A stretch of DNA of 5,465 nt, from contig JANWHF010000026.1 of assembly GCA_025450555.1 (NCBI GenBank), positions 1 through 5,465 on the forward strand. The letters run 5' to 3'. Under the pieces are notes generated by a model that did no database searches, was not told where the DNA came from, and worked only from the letters and a program-made list of their open reading frames with translations. Of this stretch, positions 1 to 5,465 are shown one piece after another (the first letter of the stretch is position 1; every line of letters starts with the position of its first letter). The stretch comes from Tepidisphaeraceae bacterium. GTDB lineage: Bacteria; Planctomycetota; Phycisphaerae; Tepidisphaerales; Tepidisphaeraceae. Both the position numbers and the translations under genes were made by a program.

Positions 1-573
1 AGCGCGCGATTGGATGATCTGCCGAATGCGCTGGCGATCGGGGGCATTCATCGCATCGAGGAAAATGTCTTCGCCGGTCATTTCGCAGATGACAGGTACA
101 CCCAGCGCTTCTTTGAAGGTCCGAGCCATGCCGATGAACATCAGATTCGGCAGGCAGATCACCTGCGGCTTGATCGTGTGCCGGAGGAAATGAACCAGGC
201 GGTCGAGCTCCTTACTGGCCGCGCCTTCCTGGCCTTCCAGAATGCTTTGCGTCAGGCCGGCCAATTTTTTGGGCGAGGTCTGAGCACCCATTCGCCCGGC
301 CACATTGAGCATCCACGGGCGGTCGAAAATCCAGTCGAGCATGCGTGGCGTATGGCGAAAGAGCCGGCTCGCATGCTGAAGGTAGACGTTGATTCCGCCG
401 TAGAAAACTTCCGGATGACTGGCATCCGGATGTTCATCCCGCAACGGCGTATAAAGCGGAATCAGCGTGACATCATGCCCCTGCCGCTTCAATGCGTTGG
501 CCAACGCGCTATCGCGCATGCAGCTTCCGCAATACATGCCGCCCGCCCCCGCTGCCAGGATGCTGATGTTCAA
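1..573 (-). CDS. Glycosyltransferase, GT-B fold (GT4-like), N-terminal part, cut by the window edge
   Basis: The reading frame is open from a TTG codon at 573-571 to base 1, giving 191 residues without a stop; the C-terminal part lies outside the window. The protein begins (M)NISILAAGAGGMYCGSCMR and continues with GHDVTLIPLYTPLR and VFYGGINVYLQ. This is the typical N-terminal Rossmann half of GT4/GT1-type glycosyltransferases: a first beta strand, a glycine-rich loop with GGMYCGSC, then a strand ending in the acceptor-side loop. Such enzymes move a sugar from a nucleotide-sugar donor to a glycan or lipid acceptor on the cytoplasmic side. The donor-binding C-terminal half is not visible, so donor and acceptor cannot be named. 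The TTG start is chosen because AGGAG (complement of 580-584) sits six bases upstream and because the next ATG (Met13) would delete the first strand. The gene is divergent from the GH113-like gene. Family assignment is fairly sure; substrate is unknown. Confidence 0.85.
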   Translation of the reverse strand, partial: MNISILAAGAGGMYCGSCMRDSALANALKRQGHDVTLIPLYTPLRDEHPDASHPEVFYGGINVYLQHASRLFRHTPRMLDWIFDRPWMLNVAGRMGAQTSPKKLAGLTQSILEGQEGAASKELDRLVHFLRHTIKPQVICLPNLMFIGMARTFKEALGVPVICEMTGEDIFLDAMNAPDRQRIRQIIQSRA

Positions 574-579
574 GCGTCG

Positions 580-584
580 CTCCT
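580..584 (-). promoter_or_regulatory. Ribosome binding site for the glycosyltransferase
   Basis: On the minus strand AGGAG lies six bases before the TTG codon at 573-571. It decides the unusual TTG start, which also keeps the conserved first beta strand of the GT-B fold. Confidence 0.7.
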
Positions 585-636
585 GTCTCGTGGCAAATTC
601 TAGGCTCCGTTTAAAAACTCCGCACGCGAACTGTTC

Positions 637-712
637 GCGCCAAGAGCGCCAAGAAGAAAAATTAAAAATGAATTCCTTGGCGCTCCTGGCCTCCTTGGCG
701 GTCTTGGCGCCA
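637..712. repeat. 9-base-period CGCCAAG/CTTGGCG repeat forming an inverted repeat
   Basis: The left arm (637-654) is two copies of GCGCCAAGA. The right arm (677-712) is four consecutive 9-base units: TTGGCGCTC, CTGGCCTCC, TTGGCGGTC and TTGGCGCCA. The left arm GCGCCAAGAGCGCCAAG (637-653) can pair with 676-692 (15 of 17 positions) or with 694-710 (16 of 17), so two alternative hairpins are possible. The spacer 655-675 is AT-rich, unlike the surroundings. The element lies between two divergent genes and appears non-coding. From memory, similar tandem CCAAGA/CTTGG intergenic elements recur in planctomycete and related genomes; that it is a multicopy element here is inference. Its function is unknown; it could act as a transcription insulator or terminator, or be a mobile relic. 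Confidence 0.75.
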
Positions 713-748
713 ATCGAATCGCATGGCTCGCGTCAGCCATCATCGCCT

Positions 749-776
749 TTGCCAATCGTGGTGGCATTCGTATCAT
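749..776 (+). promoter_or_regulatory. Candidate sigma-70-type promoter for the GH113-like gene
   Basis: TTGCCA at 749-754 (five of six matches to TTGACA) and TATCAT at 771-776 (five of six to TATAAT) are separated by 16 bases. The predicted transcript start, near 783, lies just before the AAGGAG ribosome binding site. The ATG at 775 overlaps the -10 element and could not be used on this transcript, which supports the start at 799. It is a sequence match only, with no conservation data. Confidence 0.45.
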
Positions 777-784
777 GCCCCTCC

Positions 785-790
785 AAGGAG
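785..790 (+). promoter_or_regulatory. Ribosome binding site for the GH113-like gene
   Basis: AAGGAG is followed by eight bases and then ATG at 799. This near-ideal site selects 799 over the in-frame ATG at 775, which has no comparable upstream sequence and would put eight extra residues before the signal region. Confidence 0.75.
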
Positions 791-798
791 TCGTTGAA

Positions 799-1902
799 AT
801 GAAGGGCCGTGTTTGGATTATTGCCGCAGTGCTGGTTTATGTGACGGTGATCGGCTGCGTCATGTGGCCGGGCAGCACGCCGGTGGTCAAGAGCGCGTCG
901 GCCGAGTCGGCCCTTGCGGCGCCGGTCCCGCGGGCTGATTTCAGCGGCATGCCCTACCGCGGCTTGGTTCTTCAGGTGCAGCGCATCGATGGGCTCGAGG
1001 TGTACAAGAAAGCCATCGACGACATCGCCGCGACCGGGGCCGACACGGTTGAAATTGTGGTGGACAGCCGGCAGGAGAACGCCTCGAGCAACATCATCTT
1101 CATCGACATGCGGATGTCGCCGACTCCCGACAAGCTCACGGAGCTGCTCAAATATGCCAAGAGCAAAAAGCTGCGCGTCGTGATCATGCCGATTGTTCTG
1201 CTGGAAGATCCGCAGAAAGACACGGAATGGCGCGGGACCATCAGCCCGCCGGCCTGGGATAAATGGTTCGACAGCTATCGCGAGATGCTGCTGCATTATG
1301 CGCATGTGGCCAACGATGGCGGCGCCGATATTTTTTCAGTGGGCTCGGAATTGGTCAGTGCCGAGCGCCATCGAGAGGAATGGCACAAGACCATCGCGCA
1401 GGTGCGGCAGGTGTTTCATGGCCTGCTGATTTATTCATCGAACTGGGATCATTACCGCTCGATTCCCTTCTGGGACGACCTGGACATGATCGCCATGAAC
1501 AGCTACTGGAAGCTCGGGGAGAATCACAACGCGAGCGTTTCAGAAATCGTTCGGCGATGGCATGAAATCCAGCAGGACCTGTTCGCGTTTGTCCATGAGA
1601 AACACAAGCCGCTCTTTTTGACTGAAGCCGGCTGGTGCAGCTTGGCCAATGCGGCACATGAGCCTTGGGATTACACGCAAGTCTCAGTCCCGATCGATCT
1701 GGATCTTCAGAAGCGGCTGTATGAAGGCTTTTTTCAGTCGTGGGATAATGTGCCGGAACTGGGCGGGTATATGATCTGGCAATTCACCATTGGCGAAGGT
1801 GGCCCGACGGATCGCGGCTACACCCCGATGGGCAAGCCGGCGGAGCAGGTCATGCGCGAAGCGTTTGCCAGGCCGCGATGGAAGGTGAGTCCCAATCGGT
1901 AG
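799..1902 (+). CDS. GH113-like TIM-barrel glycoside hydrolase, probable lipoprotein or membrane-anchored
   Basis: The protein is 367 residues. Its N-terminus is MKGR followed by a hydrophobic run (about residues 5-19) ending in VIGC. C20 fits a lipobox loosely, so it may be an exported lipoprotein; a plain membrane anchor is the alternative. The rest is one (beta/alpha)8 domain. WRGTISPPAWDKWF (from W144) and SVGSEL with E184 match the acid/base region of GH113, and FLTEAGW with E276 matches the nucleophile strand. The C-terminal end, with GGYMIWQF and YTPMGKPAEQVM, is also typical of that family. Characterised GH113 enzymes are endo-beta-1,4-mannanases, using two glutamates in a retaining mechanism; both are present here, so the protein looks active. 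The real substrate is not provable from sequence. The start at 799 rests on AAGGAG at 785-790 and the hydrophobic segment. It has its own promoter candidate and is followed 90 bases later by aspS on the same strand. Confidence 0.82.
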   Translation: MKGRVWIIAAVLVYVTVIGCVMWPGSTPVVKSASAESALAAPVPRADFSGMPYRGLVLQVQRIDGLEVYKKAIDDIAATGADTVEIVVDSRQENASSNIIFIDMRMSPTPDKLTELLKYAKSKKLRVVIMPIVLLEDPQKDTEWRGTISPPAWDKWFDSYREMLLHYAHVANDGGADIFSVGSELVSAERHREEWHKTIAQVRQVFHGLLIYSSNWDHYRSIPFWDDLDMIAMNSYWKLGENHNASVSEIVRRWHEIQQDLFAFVHEKHKPLFLTEAGWCSLANAAHEPWDYTQVSVPIDLDLQKRLYEGFFQSWDNVPELGGYMIWQFTIGEGGPTDRGYTPMGKPAEQVMREAFARPRWKVSPNR

Positions 1903-1930
1903 CCGAATCAGCGCCCTGAGCTGGTTCGGC
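1902..1930 (+). terminator. Stem-loop after the GH113-like gene
   Basis: GCCGAATCAG (1902-1911) pairs with CTGGTTCGGC (1921-1930), a 10-pair stem with one G-U pair and a nine-base loop. It starts in the last base of the stop codon. No T-run follows, so it is not a canonical factor-independent terminator. It may slow or end transcription, or protect the 3' end of the message upstream of aspS. Confidence 0.4.
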
Positions 1931-1977
1931 GGAACTGCTGCGTGCTCACCGATCATTTCCAAAACCTTTGAATCCTT

Positions 1978-1983
1978 AAGAAG
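1978..1983 (+). promoter_or_regulatory. Weak ribosome binding site for aspS
   Basis: AAGAAG lies nine bases before ATG 1993. It is only a moderate match to the anti-Shine-Dalgarno sequence. No convincing sigma-70 promoter is seen in the 90 bases before aspS, so the gene may partly be read from the upstream promoter. Confidence 0.4.
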
Positions 1984-1992
1984 AAATCACAC

Positions 1993-3801
1993 ATGGAAGC
2001 CATCGAAACACGTTACCGTACGCATACCTGCGGCCAGCTTCGTTTGTCGGACCAGGGCAAGACCATTTCGCTTGCCGGCTGGGTTCACAACTACCGCGAT
2101 TACGGCGGCATGGTCTTCATCGACCTGCGCGACCGCGACGGCATCACGCAGCTTGTCTTTACGCCTGAAGGCGTTGGAGCCGACGCGATTAACCTGGCGC
2201 GCAAGCTTCGCAGCGAATGGGTCATCAGCGCGACCGGCGTCGTCGCCGACCGCGGCGTGGATGACAAGGGCAAGAGCCTGGAGAACCCGAAGCTCGCGAC
2301 AGGCAAAATCGAGATTCGCGTCAAGAGTTTTGCGGTGCTCAGCGAAAGCCCGACGCCGCCTTTTCTGCCGGACGATCGCGAGCAGATCAATGAGGAGCGA
2401 CGCCTTCAATATCGCTACATCGATCTTCGCCGCCCGACCATGCAGGACACGCTCCGCACGCGCCATCGCGTGACGCGGATCATGCGCGATTACCTGGGCG
2501 ACCTGGGCTTTTGGGAAATCGAGACGCCCTTTTTGACCAAATCGACGCCCGAAGGCGCGCGCGACTTTATAGTTCCCGCGCGGCTCGTGCCGGGCAGCTT
2601 CTATGCCCTGCCGCAGTCTCCGCAGCTTTTCAAGCAGCTTCTGATGGTGGGCGGCTGCGACAAGTACATGCAGATTGTCCGCTGCTTCCGCGATGAAGAT
2701 CCGCGTGCCGATCGGCAGGCGGAGTTCACGCAGCTCGACGTGGAGATGGCCTTCATCGATCGCGAGAACATCATCTCGATCATCGAAGGGCTGCTTCGCC
2801 GCATCTGGAAGGAAGTGCTGAACGTCGAAATTCCGAACCCGATTCCGCACATCGAATATGACGATGCCATGAAGCTCTATGGCTCCGATCGTCCCGATCT
2901 GCGCTATGGAATGAAGCTGCACGATGTGACCGATCTCGCTCACACGACCGATTTTGGCGTGTTCAAAAATGCGCCGATGGTCAAGGCGATTTGCGTTCCG
3001 GGCGGGGCGAAACTGACGCGCAAGGAAACCGATGCGCTGGCCGAGTGGGCCAAGGGTTTTGGCGCCAAGGGGCTGGCGGTGACGAAAGTGGCCGGCGGCG
3101 CTTTCGACACGGGCATCGCAAAATTTGTTGCATCCATCGCGCCGCAGTTGATCGAGCGCACGGGCGCAAAAGATGGCGATCTGCTCTGCTTTGCCGCGGA
3201 TCGATCGAAGATCGTTCACAAAGTGCTCGGCGAGCTGCGCCTGAAAATGGCGCGCGATCTTCAAATGACGCCGACGCAGGAATTCGCATGGACGTGGGTC
3301 GTGAACTTCCCGCTGTTCGAATGGGATGAAGAAGAAAAGCGTTTCAACAGCACGCACCATCCCTTCACCGCGCCGCTGGATGAAGACCTGGCCAAGTTCG
3401 ACAGCACCGATCGCGCGACGATCGAGTCGATCAAGAGCAAGGCCTACGACATCGTCGTCAACGGCAGCGAAATCGGCGGCGGGTCGATCCGTATCCATCG
3501 CATGGACGTGCAGCAGAAGCTCTTCGCGCTGCTGGGCATCGATAGCGAGTCGCAGAAACTCAAGTTCGGATTTCTCCTCGACGCGTTGCACTATGGCGCG
3601 CCGCCACATGGTGGCATCGCGCTCGGATTGGATCGACTGGTGATGATCCTTCGCGGGATCAACAACATCCGCGATGTGATCGCCTTCCCCAAGACCCAGA
3701 GCGGCGCCGATTTGATGTGCGGGTCACCGTCTGTCGTGGATGAGAAGCAGCTTCGCGAAACGCATATTCGCGTGGCGCTGCCACCTGCGAAACCAGCGTA
3801 A
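1993..3801 (+). CDS. aspS: Aspartyl-tRNA synthetase (class IIb, bacterial type)
   Basis: This cytoplasmic enzyme charges tRNA-Asp with aspartate using ATP. The 602-residue length fits the bacterial type (E. coli 590). Domains in order: an N-terminal OB-fold anticodon-binding domain (about 10-120, GWVHNYRDYGGMVFIDLRDR), the catalytic core with FWEIETPFLTKSTPEGARDF (motif 1 region), SPQLFKQL (from S209), motif 2 CFRDEDPRADRQAEFTQ (R233), a bacterial GAD insertion domain (roughly 300-430), HHPFTAP (from H455), EIGGGSIRIH (E493, R500) and motif 3 GLDRL (R548). By alignment from memory, Q211, K214, R233, E493, R500 and R548 correspond to E. coli Q195, K198, R217, E482, R489 and R537, so all key catalytic residues are kept. 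Whether it is discriminating or also charges tRNA-Asn is open: Y37 occupies the position of E. coli L30 and P. aeruginosa H31. It is followed by a terminator and faces a convergent gene. Confidence 0.98.
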   Translation: MEAIETRYRTHTCGQLRLSDQGKTISLAGWVHNYRDYGGMVFIDLRDRDGITQLVFTPEGVGADAINLARKLRSEWVISATGVVADRGVDDKGKSLENPKLATGKIEIRVKSFAVLSESPTPPFLPDDREQINEERRLQYRYIDLRRPTMQDTLRTRHRVTRIMRDYLGDLGFWEIETPFLTKSTPEGARDFIVPARLVPGSFYALPQSPQLFKQLLMVGGCDKYMQIVRCFRDEDPRADRQAEFTQLDVEMAFIDRENIISIIEGLLRRIWKEVLNVEIPNPIPHIEYDDAMKLYGSDRPDLRYGMKLHDVTDLAHTTDFGVFKNAPMVKAICVPGGAKLTRKETDALAEWAKGFGAKGLAVTKVAGGAFDTGIAKFVASIAPQLIERTGAKDGDLLCFAADRSKIVHKVLGELRLKMARDLQMTPTQEFAWTWVVNFPLFEWDEEEKRFNSTHHPFTAPLDEDLAKFDSTDRATIESIKSKAYDIVVNGSEIGGGSIRIHRMDVQQKLFALLGIDSESQKLKFGFLLDALHYGAPPHGGIALGLDRLVMILRGINNIRDVIAFPKTQSGADLMCGSPSVVDEKQLRETHIRVALPPAKPA

Positions 3802-3807
3802 ACTCCG

Positions 3808-3826
3808 AATCCCTCGAGGGATTTTT
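3808..3826 (+). terminator. Factor-independent terminator of aspS
   Basis: AATCCCTCGAGGGATT (3808-3823) is a perfect 16-base palindrome that can form a six-pair stem with a TCGA loop. It begins seven bases after the aspS stop codon and runs into a five-T tract (3822-3826). The stem is short but the placement and T-run fit an intrinsic terminator. Confidence 0.6.
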
Positions 3827-3831
3827 CGTCA

Positions 3832-3917
3832 GCCCAGTTTAGCCGCGACGCGAAGCGGAGCGCTTTTTGTAAGTGCGACGGATAGCGCTCCGCTGGCGCG
3901 TCGCGGCTAAACTGGGC
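3832..3917. repeat. Long near-perfect inverted repeat, REPIN-like
   Basis: The outer arms 3832-3852 and 3897-3917 are perfect 21-base inverted copies (left arm begins GCCCAGTTTAGCCGCG). After a small bulge (A3853 against GG 3895-3896) the inner arms AGCGGAGCGC (3854-3863) and GCGCTCCGCT (3885-3894) pair over ten more bases. The loop is 3864-3884 and starts with TTTTT. Two palindromic-type arms in inverse orientation around a short spacer is the layout of REPINs, which RAYT (REP-associated tyrosine) transposases mobilise. It lies between convergent genes 30 bases after aspS and 8 bases before the stop codon of the opposing gene, so it may also act as a two-way transcription stop. That it is multicopy is inferred, not seen. 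Confidence 0.8.
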
Positions 3918-3925
3918 GGTCGGCG

Positions 3926-4450
3926 CTACTCCTCGTCCCGCGCCTCCAGCTTTTCGCGCCACGCTCTTCGTTCGTTCTGTCGTCTTTCGAGTTCCGCGAC
4001 GAGCGCCAGCGCAGCCTCCTCGTCGCCCGACCAGACCATTACGCGCATGACCGGCGGCTGATAATCGGTGGGACGCGGTTGTCCCTCCACAACCGTCTTG
4101 ATCCCCCGATGCTCCAACACTTGAGCAAAAAATCCCGCCTCCAGCGGATTTGAGGTGCGATAGACGGCAATCGTCCGCTCGTCATTGTCTGGTTGTCGCG
4201 GCTCGATCGGCTCCGTCGCCAGAATATCATCGGCCAGCCCAACGCTTTCATCCTGCTCCGCCGGCTCGGGAGGAACCGGCGTGCCGCACTCGGGGCATCG
4301 ATCGGATGATGCGCGCAGGTCGTAGCCACATTTCGTGCAGCGCTTCTGCTGTCGGCGTCGCTCGCGCCCCGTCGCCGGAACAATGATCCACACAACGACC
4401 ACCACGATCGCGACGACCACCGCGATTTGAATAAAAGTAAGGGGGCTCAT
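3926..4450 (-). CDS. Membrane-anchored zinc-ribbon protein with C-terminal DUF2007 domain
   Basis: The protein is 174 residues. Residues 6-24 are a single strongly hydrophobic helix (IQIAVVVAIVVVVVWIIV), followed by a basic stretch GRERRRQQKR, which predicts a short outside N-terminus and a cytoplasmic body. Residues 38-55 form a zinc ribbon with C38, C41, C52 and C55 (CTKCGYDLR...RCPECG). After an acidic, proline-rich linker (about 57-91) comes a DUF2007-like domain (about 93-155; IAVYRTSNPLEAGFFAQVLEHRG), a ferredoxin-like fold annotated as putative signal-transducing; its true function is unknown. The C-terminus is a charged helix rich in E and R. The ATG at 4450 is chosen because it precedes the membrane helix; no good ribosome binding site is seen. 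It starts 8 bases after the stop of the SpoIID-like gene, suggesting translational coupling in one operon. The domain calls are firm; the biological role is not known. Confidence 0.88.
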   Translation of the reverse strand: MSPLTFIQIAVVVAIVVVVVWIIVPATGRERRRQQKRCTKCGYDLRASSDRCPECGTPVPPEPAEQDESVGLADDILATEPIEPRQPDNDERTIAVYRTSNPLEAGFFAQVLEHRGIKTVVEGQPRPTDYQPPVMRVMVWSGDEEAALALVAELERRQNERRAWREKLEARDEE

Positions 4451-4458
4451 GCAACCAT

Positions 4459-5465
4459 TTAATACGCCCGGACCAGCTTCGCGTGCGGGAAGGCGTCGAG
4501 CACGATCGATTCGTGGCTCGCCCCGGCATTGGCTTCATGCTCGGCACACCATTGGCAGAGGCCCACGCCATGGCCAAAGCCGTGGCCTTCGGTGAAGTGA
4601 ACGGAGGTCGCATCATTCACCGGCTTGCAGAAGCTGCTGGGCAGCGTCGCGCCGTCGCTCGCGCCGGTATCGACAGCATGGCGGAAATCTTCGCTGTTGA
4701 GGCTGTAACGGTAGCCGCGCGCGTCGGTAATGATAAATTCGCTGGGGCGTCCAAATTGATTGGCCCGGCCAACGTCGATGCGCGAGATTTCGCCGATTGT
4801 TTTTTCCGGCGCATCGTTGCTCGCGCCCCACATGCGAATCCGGCGAGTCAATTCCGTCTTGCGAATCACCACCGGTCCCCAGTTGAAATGGCCCGATTCC
4901 ACGCAGCGCGGGCCGATGTTCCGCGCGGACAGCGGCTCCAGCAGCGGATCTCCAAAGGCGTCGTTGGCCGATTGGGTCACGCCACCGCAGCAGGAGCTGA
5001 AATAGGCTTTGAAGATCCGTTCCTGTCCCGACGGGCCGTAGACGACGACCATGCCGCGCGTGGAATCGACCGCCTCGCGCGATTTGGTGCTTTCGTCATG
5101 GATCCCGCCGTACACCTGGCTTCGGGTGTCGGCAAAGAGATCGAAGTTGGTTCCCATCGGCGCGGTGCGGGCAACGTAGAGCGCATAAGTTCGCGCAACG
5201 ATCGCCTGTGCCTTGTAGGCTTCAATAGGCCATTGCGGGAACATCTCGCGCGGGACAACGCTCATCAGGTAGCCGTCCACATCCACATCGTTGATCACAT
5301 CGAACTTGCCGGCGCCGATAGGAAGAAGCCGGAAATGACCGCGATAGGCGCGCCGTTCGATCTTGACTGAACCCTGTGTCGCAGGCTGGATGATGAGCGT
5401 TCCGCTGCCGACCATGGCGGAGCCGATCTTCCAACCCACGGAGGTGAGCGTGATGGGAACGCTCG
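4459..5465 (-). CDS. SpoIID/LytB-domain protein (peptidoglycan glycan-strand cleavage family), 5' end outside the window
   Basis: The frame ends at TAA (4461-4459) and stays open to the right edge. A GTG at 5439-5437 could be read as a start, but in-frame codons upstream (SVPITLTS) continue without a stop, so the true start and any signal peptide probably lie outside. SpoIID of Bacillus is a lytic transglycosylase acting on denuded glycan strands; LytB relatives enhance amidases. Family marks: RAYRGHFRLLP, then VDGYLMSVVPREMF with the glutamate at 5247-5245 matching the catalytic Glu, KAQAIVARTYALY, YFSSCCGGVTQ (cysteines near 4987-4992) where relatives bind zinc or carry HSxxGG, and the C-terminal GHGFGHGVGLCQW (about 4550-4587) typical of the family. 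In a non-sporulating lineage a role in envelope peptidoglycan remodelling is likely but inferred. It is first in a probable two-gene operon with the DUF2007 protein. Confidence 0.9.
   Translation of the reverse strand, partial: SVPITLTSVGWKIGSAMVGSGTLIIQPATQGSVKIERRAYRGHFRLLPIGAGKFDVINDVDVDGYLMSVVPREMFPQWPIEAYKAQAIVARTYALYVARTAPMGTNFDLFADTRSQVYGGIHDESTKSREAVDSTRGMVVVYGPSGQERIFKAYFSSCCGGVTQSANDAFGDPLLEPLSARNIGPRCVESGHFNWGPVVIRKTELTRRIRMWGASNDAPEKTIGEISRIDVGRANQFGRPSEFIITDARGYRYSLNSEDFRHAVDTGASDGATLPSSFCKPVNDATSVHFTEGHGFGHGVGLCQWCAEHEANAGASHESIVLDAFPHAKLVRAY

Noticed and set aside
597..602. TAGAAT (minus strand) as a -10 element for the glycosyltransferase
   Set aside because: The hexamer matches well, but no acceptable -35 element lies 16-18 bases upstream, so I do not annotate a promoter.
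10..603. 197-codon plus-strand open frame at the left edge
   Set aside because: The minus strand here carries a coherent glycosyltransferase N-terminus with a ribosome binding site; the plus-strand frame is its shadow.
637..712. CRISPR array
   Set aside because: The repeated units are 9 bases long and contiguous with no unique spacers.
467..802. 111-codon plus-strand frame running through the 9-base repeat
   Set aside because: It spans the glycosyltransferase start, the hairpin repeat and the promoter, and has no family resemblance or ribosome binding site.
1903..1992. Possible T-box or other amino-acid-responsive leader before aspS
   Set aside because: Only 90 bases are available, the single hairpin lies at the preceding stop codon, and no T-box consensus or specifier structure is visible.
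1987..3609. 540-codon open frame on the minus strand across aspS
   Set aside because: It is fully antisense to the unmistakable aspS gene, its protein is rich in R, H and A with no recognisable domain, and such frames arise from the codon bias of GC-rich genes.
4483..5370. 295-codon plus-strand open frame opposite the SpoIID-like gene
   Set aside because: It is antisense to a gene with clear family motifs, has low-complexity composition and no recognisable domain.

Overview
The window is a GC-rich bacterial chromosomal segment with five protein-coding genes (two cut by the window edges), no RNA genes, and two short non-coding stretches built from inverted repeats. A Planctomycetota-type organism is the best guess. 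The grounds are a CxxCGYDLR...RCPECG zinc ribbon of the kind common in planctomycete proteins, a GGMYCGSCMRD-type glycosyltransferase N-terminus, and compact interspersed-looking repeats. This is inference from family resemblance, not a phylogenetic placement.

Layout. Bases 1-573 (minus strand) hold the N-terminal 191 codons of a GT-B-fold glycosyltransferase running off the left edge. Bases 574-798 form a divergent intergenic region with a 9-base-period TTGGCG/CGCCAA repeat arranged as a hairpin, followed by a good sigma-70-like promoter for the next gene. Bases 799-1902 (plus) encode a GH113-like TIM-barrel glycoside hydrolase with a lipoprotein-like or membrane-anchored N-terminus. A 90-base gap with a hairpin leads to aspS (1993-3801, plus), a complete bacterial-type aspartyl-tRNA synthetase. 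Bases 3802-3925 lie between convergent genes and hold a palindromic terminator plus a long, nearly perfect inverted repeat (about 31 paired bases, 21-base loop) that resembles a REPIN. Bases 3926-4450 (minus) encode a small membrane-anchored zinc-ribbon/DUF2007 protein. It lies 8 bases downstream of a SpoIID/LytB-domain protein (4459 to beyond 5465, minus), so the two probably form one transcript.

How the genes relate. The glycosyltransferase (glycan synthesis), the exported GH113-like enzyme (beta-mannan-type hydrolysis) and the SpoIID-like protein (peptidoglycan glycan strands) all touch cell-surface carbohydrate, but only the SpoIID-DUF2007 pair shows operon-like spacing. aspS is a housekeeping gene in an otherwise ordinary neighbourhood. 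I see no clear previously undescribed multi-gene system. The two repeat structures and the SpoIID-DUF2007 pairing are the items most worth following up.
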